Assembly: GCF_030014915.1 (NCBI RefSeq) | Contig: NZ_JAGIXS010000001.1 | Span: 1,240,001 to 1,304,000 of the forward strand | DNA length: 64,000 nucleotides | From: Pelomonas sp. V22 | Lineage (GTDB): Bacteria > Pseudomonadota > Gammaproteobacteria > Burkholderiales > Burkholderiaceae_C | Direction of reading: 5' to 3' | In this document: positions 1 to 8,436 of the stretch, one piece after another | How the letters are laid out: each line of letters opens with the position of its first letter | Numbering within the stretch: the stretch's first letter is position 1 | Notes under the pieces: generated by a model | Databases searched by the model: none | The model's input: the letters and a program-made list of their open reading frames with translations, nothing else | What the model was told of the DNA's origin: nothing | Translations under genes and position numbers: made by a program

Positions 1-207
1 GGCGTGAAACTGAGCTGGCAGTCTCAGCCGGAAGGCGTGGAAGCGCCGGTGCGCCGCGCAGCGGGCGGAACAGGCAACTACGTTGTCCAGCTCTACAAGG
101 TCGAGGTCCTGATGGCGCATGAGCGCGCGGCACCTACGCGGCAGACGCTGTACCTCGCCGGCTGGCGACAGACCACGGAGGTCCGGCGTGACATGCCCTT
201 CAAGTAG
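1..207 (+). CDS. gspI: Type II secretion minor pseudopilin GspI, C-terminal part (5' end outside window)
   Basis: The reading frame is open from the first base to a TAG at 205-207, giving 68 residues with no start that must be used, so this is the tail of a gene that begins upstream. The residues have the look of a pseudopilin globular C-terminus (short beta strands, no membrane segment). The GspI identity is inferred mainly from position: gspJ follows with a 20-base overlap, then gspK, the standard I-J-K order of minor pseudopilins that form the tip of the periplasmic pseudopilus. The prepilin N-terminus cannot be seen, so another pseudopilin (for example GspH) remains possible. Confidence 0.65.
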   Translation, partial: GVKLSWQSQPEGVEAPVRRAAGGTGNYVVQLYKVEVLMAHERAAPTRQTLYLAGWRQTTEVRRDMPFK

Positions 208-844
208 GCGCTCGCGCGCTCGCGGCATGACCCTGGTCGAGCTGCTGGTAGCCATGATGATTCTCGGCCTGCTGATGACCCTGGTCTCCCAGGCCGTCAA
301 TCAGGTCACCCAGATCGTCCGCGCGTCGCAGGCCTCATCCAGCGCCCTGCATGGACGCTGGGCAGCGGGTTGGTCCCTGTCGAACATGCTTGCGAACCTG
401 ACGGCCCCATTTGAAACAAACACCCCCCCGCTGACAGGCACTAGCGACCGGATCAAGGGTTTCAGCACGCTAGGCATCGATTCGCAGTCCGTTGGGGTCG
501 CTGAGTTCGGCCTCAGCCTGACGCGCATCCAGCCGGATATCGGCGTGAGCTCGAGCACAGGGCAGCAGCCACTCACCGAATTGCGACTCGATGCAGGCGG
601 CCGCAGCAACCAGGTCGTTGCCCGCTTTGACGGCGCCGCCGAGTTCGCCTTCGTCAACCGCGCCGGCCAGACGCTGGGGCAATGGCCGGCCGGGCCGACC
701 GTCGGGGTCGATGCCGAGGTGCTACCCAGAGCCATGTTGATCCGCAACCCGCAAAGCGGTGAGGTGCTGATCTGGTACGGATTCCAGGGCGAGACCGCCA
801 AGCAGGAAGGGCCGGCCAAGCCAATCTGGGAGTTCCAGAAGTGA
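188..844 (+). CDS. gspJ: Type II secretion minor pseudopilin GspJ
   Basis: 218 residues from a GTG at 188 that overlaps the preceding gene by 20 bases. I chose this start because it leaves a short basic leader ending in Gly13, followed by the prepilin cleavage site G/MTLVEL with Glu at +5 and a hydrophobic stretch of about 20 residues. This is the hallmark of type IV pilin-like proteins processed by PilD/GspO. Starting at ATG 119 would give an unusually long leader. GspJ is a minor pseudopilin that joins GspI and GspK at the pseudopilus tip. The stop overlaps the GTG start of gspK (GTGA at 841-844), indicating translational coupling. Confidence 0.85.
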   Translation: MTCPSSRRSRARGMTLVELLVAMMILGLLMTLVSQAVNQVTQIVRASQASSSALHGRWAAGWSLSNMLANLTAPFETNTPPLTGTSDRIKGFSTLGIDSQSVGVAEFGLSLTRIQPDIGVSSSTGQQPLTELRLDAGGRSNQVVARFDGAAEFAFVNRAGQTLGQWPAGPTVGVDAEVLPRAMLIRNPQSGEVLIWYGFQGETAKQEGPAKPIWEFQK

Positions 845-1854
845 ACGCACGCAAGAGGCGCGGCTTCGCCCTGGTCATCGTGCTCTGGGTCCTGGCAGGC
901 CTTGCCGTGATCGCCGTTTCTGTCGCCACGCTGACCCGCAATATGGCACTGAATGTGCGACTGTTGCGCGACCGCCTGTCAGCCGAACAGGCCTTCATCA
1001 GCACCAGCAGCCGGATCGCCGTTATTGCATCGACGGCCGCGCCTCAGCGCAGCTCCCTGGACAGCGAGCGTGGCCGACTGTTCGTCGACGGCCGCCTCAC
1101 GCAGGTCTCGGACACGGAGTGGGTGACCCTGCAGGACACGCGCGGGCTGGTCAACCTGAATCGCCCGAATGCACAGCGCCTACTGAAACTGCTGCAGCGC
1201 TGCGGAGCCAGCGAAGCCCAGGCTCAGTCGCTGGCCGACGCGCTGGCCGACTATGTGGATGCCGATTCGCTGAAACGGATCAACGGTGCCGAGACTTTCG
1301 AATACCGAAGCCGCGACCTCGTCGCGCCCAGGAATGCCGAACTGCTCAGCCGCGACGAGCTGTGGCGGGTGTTCGGGTTCGCGGAGATCAGGCCGCGCTG
1401 GAACGCTGCCGGATGCGACAACTTCGTCACCGTCCGCGGCGACAGCTTTGCCAATCGCAACACGTCGCCCTACGAATTGCTGCTGGCCGATGGCTTGACT
1501 GAGGCCTCAGCACGGGCCTTGGTCAACGCCCGTGCCGACGGCCTGCCCAGCCTGGAAATCCAGACCGAGGGCGCGGATCCGTCCAACCCCTTCAACATCG
1601 TCGGCGGCGGGTTTGCAGGGGAAGTCCTGCGGGTTCATCACGAGAAGGCTTCGGTAGAATGGACGCTCGAGTACGAGCTGGAGCTGACACCTCAGCGCAA
1701 CGGCGGCCCCTGGCGTATTCACGAATTGCGTTATCCGAGCAGATTGGCCGACAGGCCCCGCCCGGGCGCACGCATGCCCGCCGTTGATTTTCGAATTCCG
1801 GAACGTGACCGTACCAACCTAGATGCTGCATCTCGCCTACCGTTTGCGAACTGA
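841..1854 (+). CDS. gspK: Type II secretion minor pseudopilin GspK
   Basis: 337 residues starting at GTG 841 within a GTGA overlap. A short basic leader (MNARKRRG) precedes FALVIVLWVL and a membrane helix to about residue 28. The Glu at +5 found in other pilins is absent (Ile here), which is typical of GspK, the capping pseudopilin. The large globular domain includes the GspK-type helical segment around residues 100-180, with the YVDADS motif in a predicted metal-binding/SAM-like fold. The length matches the family (about 300-340). The next gene starts inside this one (32-base overlap). Confidence 0.88.
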   Translation: MNARKRRGFALVIVLWVLAGLAVIAVSVATLTRNMALNVRLLRDRLSAEQAFISTSSRIAVIASTAAPQRSSLDSERGRLFVDGRLTQVSDTEWVTLQDTRGLVNLNRPNAQRLLKLLQRCGASEAQAQSLADALADYVDADSLKRINGAETFEYRSRDLVAPRNAELLSRDELWRVFGFAEIRPRWNAAGCDNFVTVRGDSFANRNTSPYELLLADGLTEASARALVNARADGLPSLEIQTEGADPSNPFNIVGGGFAGEVLRVHHEKASVEWTLEYELELTPQRNGGPWRIHELRYPSRLADRPRPGARMPAVDFRIPERDRTNLDAASRLPFAN

Positions 1855-2908
1855 CGCCCAGGAAGGCGCGCGCCTGTCACCGCTGCCGCGCAAGACCTGG
1901 CGGCCCACGCTGATACTGTCGCGCAGCCTGTGCGTGTTCGAGTCCGTGCCCTGTACAGGGCTCGCCTGGCATGAGCGCTCGAAGTTCGCACGCACGCAGG
2001 CTGCCCGCCTGGCGCCTTTCGCGCGCTATGGCTGCAACGCTGCGGTCGTCGGCTCACAACTGATGCTCTGGTTCTGGGACGAGACCGAGGTGTCCGACGC
2101 ACTCCACGCGGCAGGCCTGGGGGACAAGGATTTCAAGCGCATCGTCGAGCCACTGCTGACAAAGCCGCCTGTGAGCGACGGTGTGCACGAGGTCCAAAGC
2201 AGCGCCGGCACGGACCGTCTCACGATCTCGAACGGCGCCATCGTCGGGTCCACTTGGGCGCCGGCTCAGAAGCCAAGCTCGCCCGAGTCCGACCCGCCCC
2301 TGCAGTTGCGCCCTTGGGCAAGAGAGCTTCTGGGCGGGGCGGGCCTGGCGGGTGCCACTGCGGAACAGATCACGCGCAGCATCGATGCGCAGAAGTTCGG
2401 ATCGATGCTTTGCGGCCTGGCCCTGCTTTTGACAACCACGTATGCCGCATTCCGAGGTGGCAATTACCTGGGCATGGTGCGTCAGGTGGCCGAGCTGGAA
2501 AGCCAGGCCGAAGAAGCCGACAGGAAGCTGGGCAACCTGCTGTCGCTGAGCAAGTCGAACTCGACGGATTCCCACTGGATAGACAGCTATTCCAAGCAAG
2601 GCGCGGGCATTCGCCTGGACACGCTGCTGGACAAGCTAGGGCTGGTTCTGGAGCAGAACGGCGTGGTGATCTCCGAGCTCGAGATTCGGGGCCAGGAGGT
2701 GCGGGTCGCGGCTCGCTCGGCGGGTGGTGAGATCGATCTGCCCAGACTGCTCTCGGGACTCACCGCGATACCGGGCGTCAACGACGTGCAGTTGCGCGAT
2801 AACGTCGACCTGTCGCAAGCAACCTTCAACTTCCAGGCGCCCGGCTTCATGGCCCTGCTGTCCCCACCCCCCGAGGCGCGCGAGCCAGCGCGCACCCCAA
2901 TCAAGTGA
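1823..2908 (+). CDS. gspL: Type II secretion inner-membrane assembly platform protein, GspL-like
   Basis: 361 residues from ATG 1823, overlapping the end of gspK by 32 bases. The N-terminal half (about 1-190) has no membrane segment and fits the cytoplasmic domain of GspL that docks the GspE ATPase. One hydrophobic helix lies at about residues 192-212. The C-terminal part (about 255-345) is a small alpha/beta domain containing the motif GVVISELEIRGQEV, as expected for the ferredoxin-like periplasmic domain of GspL/PilN. Overall similarity is weak, so the assignment rests on architecture and on its position between gspK and a gspM-like gene. Its stop overlaps the next start (GTGA, 2905-2908). 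Confidence 0.7.
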   Translation: MLHLAYRLRTDAQEGARLSPLPRKTWRPTLILSRSLCVFESVPCTGLAWHERSKFARTQAARLAPFARYGCNAAVVGSQLMLWFWDETEVSDALHAAGLGDKDFKRIVEPLLTKPPVSDGVHEVQSSAGTDRLTISNGAIVGSTWAPAQKPSSPESDPPLQLRPWARELLGGAGLAGATAEQITRSIDAQKFGSMLCGLALLLTTTYAAFRGGNYLGMVRQVAELESQAEEADRKLGNLLSLSKSNSTDSHWIDSYSKQGAGIRLDTLLDKLGLVLEQNGVVISELEIRGQEVRVAARSAGGEIDLPRLLSGLTAIPGVNDVQLRDNVDLSQATFNFQAPGFMALLSPPPEAREPARTPIK

Positions 2909-3507
2909 TTTCGAGCATGCACGAATCCACCGCAACGCCGAATTCGGGGGCGGGTCTTTGGCGCCTGATCGCCCTGGCTGCAGCCATCTGCCTGTGGGTA
3001 GGCGCCGATGAGTTGCGGCTGATGACGGAACCGCTTGAACTTCAACAGCAGGCTGCCGCCGCGCGCGTGCAGCGCGGATCGGCCGTCGAGATCAGCGCGC
3101 GCAAGGAAGAGGCCAGGCTGCTGGAGGCCGCCAGGCAGCAATTGCAGGCGCGCTTGCTCAACGGTGATAGCGACCAGATGGTGCGGGCCAAGCTGGTGTA
3201 CGACCTGCGCCAGAAATGTGAGCTCGCCCACCTCAGCTGCACCATCAGGCTGGCGGAGCAGACGGGCTCGGCCAATCTTTCAGCCAGCCAGCAGGGCAAG
3301 GCCGGCGACGAGCTCGCCGCGCTGGGCGTAGCAAGGGCAAGGGCCATCCTGCAAGGCAGCTTCAAGACAGACGAGGTCCAGGCTCTGTACCAGGGCTTCG
3401 CCACCGATACCAGCATGCAATGGAAGGTCAACGGGGTCGTGGTCAAGGGCAACAGCTTCGAGATGGACGTTGAACGACTGGTCATGCGGCCACCGACCAA
3501 GTCATGA
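2905..3507 (+). CDS. gspM: Type II secretion platform protein, GspM-like
   Basis: 200 residues from GTG 2905 (GTGA overlap with the previous gene). A single N-terminal membrane segment (about residues 19-36) is followed by a charged, probably coiled-coil stretch rich in Arg, Glu and Gln (about 45-80) and a small alpha/beta C-terminal domain. That is the bitopic layout of GspM/PilO, which pairs with GspL in the inner membrane. Sequence motifs are poorly conserved in this family, so the call relies on topology and gene order. The next gene begins at ATG 3504, overlapping this stop by four bases. Confidence 0.6.
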   Translation: MISSMHESTATPNSGAGLWRLIALAAAICLWVGADELRLMTEPLELQQQAAAARVQRGSAVEISARKEEARLLEAARQQLQARLLNGDSDQMVRAKLVYDLRQKCELAHLSCTIRLAEQTGSANLSASQQGKAGDELAALGVARARAILQGSFKTDEVQALYQGFATDTSMQWKVNGVVVKGNSFEMDVERLVMRPPTKS

Positions 3508-4028
3508 CCGGCACCATGAATGAAGACGCAGTGAGCGGAGACGACACCGGCGTGCAGGGCCGTTGGCTCCGCGGCTATCTCCTGGCCCTGGCGCTGGCCG
3601 CATCGGCAGCGGCGGCCGGCGGCTACCTGCTGGCGACGCGCAGCCCGACCGGCAGCGCCGAACCGGTCACGACTTCCGCGGGTTCGGCCTCCGCCCCCAA
3701 GGCGGCAGCGCGCCCCGCGCAGCCCCAGCCTGCCGGCGCTGAAGCCGCTGCGAAGGCAACCTGGCCTTTGTGGGAGTTCCGCCTGCGCGAGCCCATTGCG
3801 CCCAGGGATCCACCGTTGACCCCGCCAAGCTGGCGGCTGATCGGCGCCAGTGCAACCGGGGGCGCCTGGCGCCTCATCGTGCTGCGCGAGGGAAAGAGCG
3901 AGCCTGAGTTTTTCCGCGTCGGCGACAAACTGCCCGGCGACTACCGCATCGAAGCCATTTCCGAAGAAGATGTCACGCTCAAACGTGGCCGTCGTGAACT
4001 GGTGCTCTCCTACATTGCGTCAAGATGA
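3504..4028 (+). CDS. Type II secretion GspC/GspN-like (HR-domain) periplasmic protein
   Basis: 174 residues with an N-terminal membrane helix (about 25-45), a Pro/Ala-rich linker (about 50-85) and a C-terminal beta domain. In that domain the pattern PSWRLIGAS...WRLIVLREG...FFRVGDKLPGDYRIEAISEEDVTL resembles the homology region of GspC and the beta fold of PilP, which contact the secretin N0 domain. It probably links the inner-membrane platform to GspD. In operons of this kind it is often annotated GspN or 'general secretion pathway protein'. It has no PDZ domain. ATGA overlaps at both ends (3504 and 4025) tie it to gspM and gspD. Confidence 0.6.
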   Translation: MTGTMNEDAVSGDDTGVQGRWLRGYLLALALAASAAAAGGYLLATRSPTGSAEPVTTSAGSASAPKAAARPAQPQPAGAEAAAKATWPLWEFRLREPIAPRDPPLTPPSWRLIGASATGGAWRLIVLREGKSEPEFFRVGDKLPGDYRIEAISEEDVTLKRGRRELVLSYIASR

Positions 4029-6442
4029 AATCTCCACTTCGCCCCCTTGCCCCGAAGCGCCTGGCGGTTCCCAGCCTGCTGACGCTGCTACTCGGTGGCT
4101 GTGCGATTCAGCCCAGCAGTCTTCCGGGGCCGGTCGAGTTCAAGCACAGCCCCAAGGCCGATGGCAGCCTGAGCGCCACCAAGATTGCCGCGCAGGCCAC
4201 CTCGACCGGCATTACCGCGATGCCGACGCCACCTGCCGCCGTGCCCTCGCGTGAAGAGGCCCAGCCCGCCGGCGGTACGCTCCAGGGTGACGATGAGGAG
4301 GTCTCGATTGCCATCGAGCAGACGCCGCTGCCGATGTTCCTCCAGATCTTGTACGGCAATGTGCTCAAGCGCGCCTACTCGCTGGACCCGGCCGTCACCT
4401 CGCGCACGGACCCGGTCACCTTCAAGACATCCCGGCCGTTGACCAAGCGCCGCATGCTCAGCGTTGCCACCAGCCTGTTGCGCACCTATGGCCTCAGCGT
4501 GGTCGACTTCGACGGGCTGATTCGCGTCACGCCCGAAGCCAACGCGAGCAATCCGTCCACGCGCGTCCAACTGGGCAAATCGGTGCCGGAAGGCTCGGAC
4601 CCGTTCCGACCCGCGTTCCAGTACGTCGAGCTCGATACCGTCCGCCCCGCGGAGATGTCGCAGTGGCTGCGCCAGATCCTCGGCACCAAGGTGACCCTGC
4701 AGGAGGACGTTGCGCGCAATGCCTTCCTGCTGTCGGGCACGCAGGCCGACCTGCGCACCGCACTGGATCTGATCGAGTCATTCGATCAGCCGCGCATGCG
4801 TGGCCGGATAGCGCGCCGCATCACCCCTGCCTATGCCAGCGCCACCGACCTGTCCAACCGGCTGGTTGAGGTGCTCACAGCCCAAGGCTACGCGGTGACC
4901 AACAGCGGCAGCACGGGCAGCGCTGCGGTCGTCGTGATGCCGATACCGGCCATATCGAGCGTGCTCGTCTTCGCCGGCTCCAACGCCGTGATGACTCACG
5001 TCGAGCAGTGGGCCAAGGAGCTGGATCGCGCACCGACCGGCGCCAGTTCCAATGCCTTGTTCACCTACCCCGTCAAGTACGCCGACGCGCAGGAGCTTGC
5101 CAAGACGCTGGGCGAATTGCTGGGCGGTAGCAGCGCCCAGGCCACCGGCACCGCAGGGGCGGCCACGCAGCGAGCCTATGGACGTGTGGTCGTGAACAAC
5201 GCGACCAACACCCTGATCTTCAAGGGCAGCACGGCCGAGGAGCAGCAGCAGATCAAGGACCTGCTGCGCGACCTCGACCGGCCGACCAAGTCCGCGATGA
5301 TCGAGGTCGTGGTCGCCGAAGTTCAGCGTGGCGCCCTGGAAAGCCTCGGCGTGCAATGGACCTTGAACAAGTCTGGGGTGGGCGTGCCCACGCAATCGGC
5401 AAAGATTGGTGGCAACGGTCTCAATCTCGCCTACATCAACGGCGCCGGGCAGGTTCTCGGAGCACTGGACGCCCTGGCTACCAATTCTCAGGCGCGCATT
5501 CTTTCCAACCCCAAGGTGCTGGCACGCAACGGCGAGACGGCCACCATCCAGGTCGGCAACGAGGTGCCCATCATCACCAGTCAGCAGACGACCGGTGTGA
5601 CCAGCGGCTTCCCTGGGGCGGGCAGTTCTCAGCAGGTCGGCGTGCTGAACCAGGTGCAATACAAGCAGACCGGCGTGATCCTCAAGGTGCGCCCGGTCAT
5701 CAATTCCGGCAACCGGCTGGACCTCGAGGTGTCGCAGGAAGTCAGCTCGGCGGCCACGACGCAGACCGGCGTCTCCGCATCGCCAACGATCTCCACCCGG
5801 CGCATCGAGACCAAGCTCTCCCTGCGTGACGGCTCCACCGTGTTGCTGGGAGGCCTGATCTCCAAGGACGAAAGCGACTCGACCTCCGGCGTGCCGCTGC
5901 TCAAGGACATCCCGGGCATCGGTGCCCTGTTTCGCTCGCAGAGCGCGAACGCCAAGCAGACCGAGCTGCTGGTCATGATCACGCCCTATGTCGTCAATGA
6001 TGACTACGAGGCGGAGGAAATCACGCAGGCGATTCAAGCCACCTTCGGCGATTGGGCCAAGGACCTGAAGACGGCGCGGGTTGCCAAGGAACCCATTGCT
6101 GCACCGTCGGCCTCGGAAGCGCGCGACAGCACCCCGGCGCAGCCGCAGCAGGCCCAGCCCGCCAAGCCAGCGCAGGAGCCTGCGCCAGGAAAGAAGCCCG
6201 GTACGGCGCCGGGCCCGGTCGACGATGGCGTGATCACCAGCCGTCCCACGCAGACCCTGCCCGCTACGCCAACGCCGGGCAGCAGCGGCAGCACCGAAGC
6301 TGGCAAGCCCCAGGACAAACCTGGGACCGAAGCGCCTGCGGCTGCTGGCAAGCCACTCCCGGCCGGGGCGAGTGGCAAGGTAGTCACGGACCCCAAGGTC
6401 CTTGAAGAGATCCAGAAGCTGCTGGGCAAGCCCAAGCAATAG
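4025..6442 (+). CDS. gspD: Type II secretion outer-membrane secretin GspD (lipoprotein form)
   Basis: 805 residues. The signal peptide ends in a lipobox (LGGC, Cys26), so the protein is probably a lipidated outer-membrane secretin. Several N-domain repeats span about residues 90-430 (for example TPAYASATDLSNRLVEVL). They are followed by the secretin core, about 430-660, which includes the signature VPIITSQQT...QYKQTGVILKVRP...VLLGGLI...VPLLKDIPGIGALFR. After about residue 675 comes a roughly 110-residue Pro/Ala/Gly/Lys tail ending in a short helix. The tail makes this longer than many GspD proteins. It is the last gene of the operon, coupled by ATGA to the gspC/N-like gene, whereas classic gsp operons begin with gspC-gspD. 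Confidence 0.92.
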   Translation: MKSPLRPLAPKRLAVPSLLTLLLGGCAIQPSSLPGPVEFKHSPKADGSLSATKIAAQATSTGITAMPTPPAAVPSREEAQPAGGTLQGDDEEVSIAIEQTPLPMFLQILYGNVLKRAYSLDPAVTSRTDPVTFKTSRPLTKRRMLSVATSLLRTYGLSVVDFDGLIRVTPEANASNPSTRVQLGKSVPEGSDPFRPAFQYVELDTVRPAEMSQWLRQILGTKVTLQEDVARNAFLLSGTQADLRTALDLIESFDQPRMRGRIARRITPAYASATDLSNRLVEVLTAQGYAVTNSGSTGSAAVVVMPIPAISSVLVFAGSNAVMTHVEQWAKELDRAPTGASSNALFTYPVKYADAQELAKTLGELLGGSSAQATGTAGAATQRAYGRVVVNNATNTLIFKGSTAEEQQQIKDLLRDLDRPTKSAMIEVVVAEVQRGALESLGVQWTLNKSGVGVPTQSAKIGGNGLNLAYINGAGQVLGALDALATNSQARILSNPKVLARNGETATIQVGNEVPIITSQQTTGVTSGFPGAGSSQQVGVLNQVQYKQTGVILKVRPVINSGNRLDLEVSQEVSSAATTQTGVSASPTISTRRIETKLSLRDGSTVLLGGLISKDESDSTSGVPLLKDIPGIGALFRSQSANAKQTELLVMITPYVVNDDYEAEEITQAIQATFGDWAKDLKTARVAKEPIAAPSASEARDSTPAQPQQAQPAKPAQEPAPGKKPGTAPGPVDDGVITSRPTQTLPATPTPGSSGSTEAGKPQDKPGTEAPAAAGKPLPAGASGKVVTDPKVLEEIQKLLGKPKQ

Positions 6443-6498
6443 CCGTTCGGAACCGGCGCCCCTCTTCGGCTGCCGTGCTGCCCATGCAAGGATCTGCT

Positions 6499-8403
6499 GT
6501 GAAGCATCGCCCCGAAATCGATGGCCTGCGGGCCATTGCCGTGCTTGCCGTGCTGCTGTTCCACGCCGATGTTCCCGGCTTCACCGGCGGCTTCCTGGGC
6601 GTGGACGTGTTCTTCGTGATCAGTGGCTACCTGATCACGGGCATGATCCTGGCCGACCAGTCGGGCGGCGTTTTCGGGCTTGGCAGCTTCTATGCGCGCC
6701 GCTTGCGCCGTCTGTTGCCCGGGCTGCTGCTGGTCGTGATGGCCACCACCCTGTTCGCCTGCCTCTGGCTGACACCGGGCGAGCTGCGCGCCTACTGGGC
6801 CTCGATGCTCGCGGTGCTGGGCTTCTGCTCCAACCTCTGGTTCTGGCGGCAGACCGACTATTTCTCGCAGGGCGGCGAGGTACTGCCGCTGCTGCACACC
6901 TGGAGCCTGGGTGTCGAGGAGCAGTTCTACCTCCTGTTCCCCCTGCTGCTGATCGGCACCGCCTCGTGGGCCAGGTCAAGGCGCCTGCTGTTGCTGTCGC
7001 TCATTGCCGGCGGCTCACTCGCGCTGTCGGTTGTGGGCTGGACAGCCAAGCCCGTGCCGACCTTCTACCTGCTGCCAACGCGGGCCTGGGAGTTGATGGC
7101 AGGCGCCCTGGTGGCCGTTGCCCTGTCAGGAACGGGCACACCAGGTGAGTGGCGGCTACGCATGATGCGTATTGCGCCGATCGGAGCGGCAGTCGGCCTG
7201 CTGCTCATCGTGGCAACGCTGGTTCTTTACAACGCCGAAGCCCACCGGCCACTGCCCTTCATGCTGCTGTCCGTGCTCGGGGCCAGCTTGCTGCTGCTGT
7301 GCGCGGCTCCGGGGCAAGCAACGAGCCGCCTTCTGTCGATACGGCCGCTGACATCGCTGGGCGCGGCCTCCTACGGCATCTACCTGTGGCATCAACCCAT
7401 CCTGAGCCTGGGCCATGTTCGGTTCGACCAGGCCGAGCTGGCCTGGCCCCTCACCCTGCTGCTTTTGACGGCTGCCGTCGGCCTGGGCTTGGTGACGACA
7501 CGCTGGGTTGAAATGCCTGTCCGGCGCGCTGCCTGGACGCCGCAGCGGACATTCCGGATTGCAGCCCTCGTCAGCGTGCCCCTGCTCATTGCCGCCACGC
7601 TTGGCTACCTCAACCACGGATTGATGCGCCCGGCCACCCCGGCACAGAAGGCCTTGCTCCAGTTCGAATTCGACTACCGCTCGGCCTACCGCCTTGGCAG
7701 CTGCTTCCTGGACCCTCAGGACCCGAGTTCCCGCATGGGCCGATGCATCGCCGAGGGCAAGGGTCAAGACCGATGGCTGCTGTGGGGAGATTCGCATGCC
7801 GCCCACCTCTGGCCCGGCCTGCAAGCTCGCAGCGAGCAATGGGCGGAGCTGCTGCAGATCACGACCGCAGGATGCCCGCCGGTCCTCAACTACCGCAGCG
7901 CGCAACACCCGGATTGCGCCGCAGCGAATGCCCACCTGCTGCAGCGCATCGAGCAGTTCGCTCCGCAGCGGGTTCTGCTGGCGGCCGACTGGCGCCGGCA
8001 TCCAAGAATTCAACTGACGCAAACGGTGGCCCGCTTGCGCGCCCTGGGCGTGAGACAGATCGTCCTCGTGGGCCCCGTACCGTATTGGCCAGGTGGACTT
8101 CCCGGACTCGCAGCCGCCACGCTTGATTCGCGAGGCGAAGCAGCCAGCCGCATCCCGCTTGGACGGGATGCCAGTGTGATGACAGCGGAGCGGCTCATGA
8201 AGAGCCAGGCCCGACAACTGGGTCTGAGCTATTTTTCAGCGCTGGACGCACTCTGCAATTCGGAGGGCTGCCTCAGCGTCATCGGTGAAGACGGCGCGAC
8301 CCTGCCGACCAGTTGGGACAGCGCTCACCTTACGGGGCCGGCCTCTGTAGTACTGGTCAAGGCGCTGATCGATTCGGAGGCCGGGCGTCAGGCCGGCAGG
8401 TAG
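6499..8403 (+). CDS. Membrane O-acyltransferase, OafA/YrhL type with C-terminal SGNH domain
   Basis: 634 residues from GTG 6499. I prefer this start over ATG 6484 because AAGGA lies 7 bases upstream and the resulting N-terminus, MKHRPEIDGLRAIAVLAVLL, matches the usual start of acyltransferase-3 proteins. About ten membrane helices make up residues 1-370, with the family motifs FFVISGYLITG and WSLGVEEQFYL. The C-terminal periplasmic domain is SGNH-hydrolase-like, with a block-I motif WGDSHAAH near residue 433 and a DSAHLT motif near the end carrying the catalytic Asp and His. Such proteins O-acetylate sugars of O-antigen or exopolysaccharide. It heads towards and nearly meets the convergent glycosyltransferase gene. 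Confidence 0.9.
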   Translation: MKHRPEIDGLRAIAVLAVLLFHADVPGFTGGFLGVDVFFVISGYLITGMILADQSGGVFGLGSFYARRLRRLLPGLLLVVMATTLFACLWLTPGELRAYWASMLAVLGFCSNLWFWRQTDYFSQGGEVLPLLHTWSLGVEEQFYLLFPLLLIGTASWARSRRLLLLSLIAGGSLALSVVGWTAKPVPTFYLLPTRAWELMAGALVAVALSGTGTPGEWRLRMMRIAPIGAAVGLLLIVATLVLYNAEAHRPLPFMLLSVLGASLLLLCAAPGQATSRLLSIRPLTSLGAASYGIYLWHQPILSLGHVRFDQAELAWPLTLLLLTAAVGLGLVTTRWVEMPVRRAAWTPQRTFRIAALVSVPLLIAATLGYLNHGLMRPATPAQKALLQFEFDYRSAYRLGSCFLDPQDPSSRMGRCIAEGKGQDRWLLWGDSHAAHLWPGLQARSEQWAELLQITTAGCPPVLNYRSAQHPDCAAANAHLLQRIEQFAPQRVLLAADWRRHPRIQLTQTVARLRALGVRQIVLVGPVPYWPGGLPGLAAATLDSRGEAASRIPLGRDASVMTAERLMKSQARQLGLSYFSALDALCNSEGCLSVIGEDGATLPTSWDSAHLTGPASVVLVKALIDSEAGRQAGR

Positions 8404-8436
8404 GGCCTCGCCTGATCGGACGCAGCGGCCCAAGCC

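Noticed and set aside
4778-6439. 553-residue open frame on the minus strand opposite gspD
   Set aside because: It lies wholly opposite a clear secretin gene, has low-complexity Arg/Gly/Leu composition and no recognisable domain. It is a by-product of high GC content.
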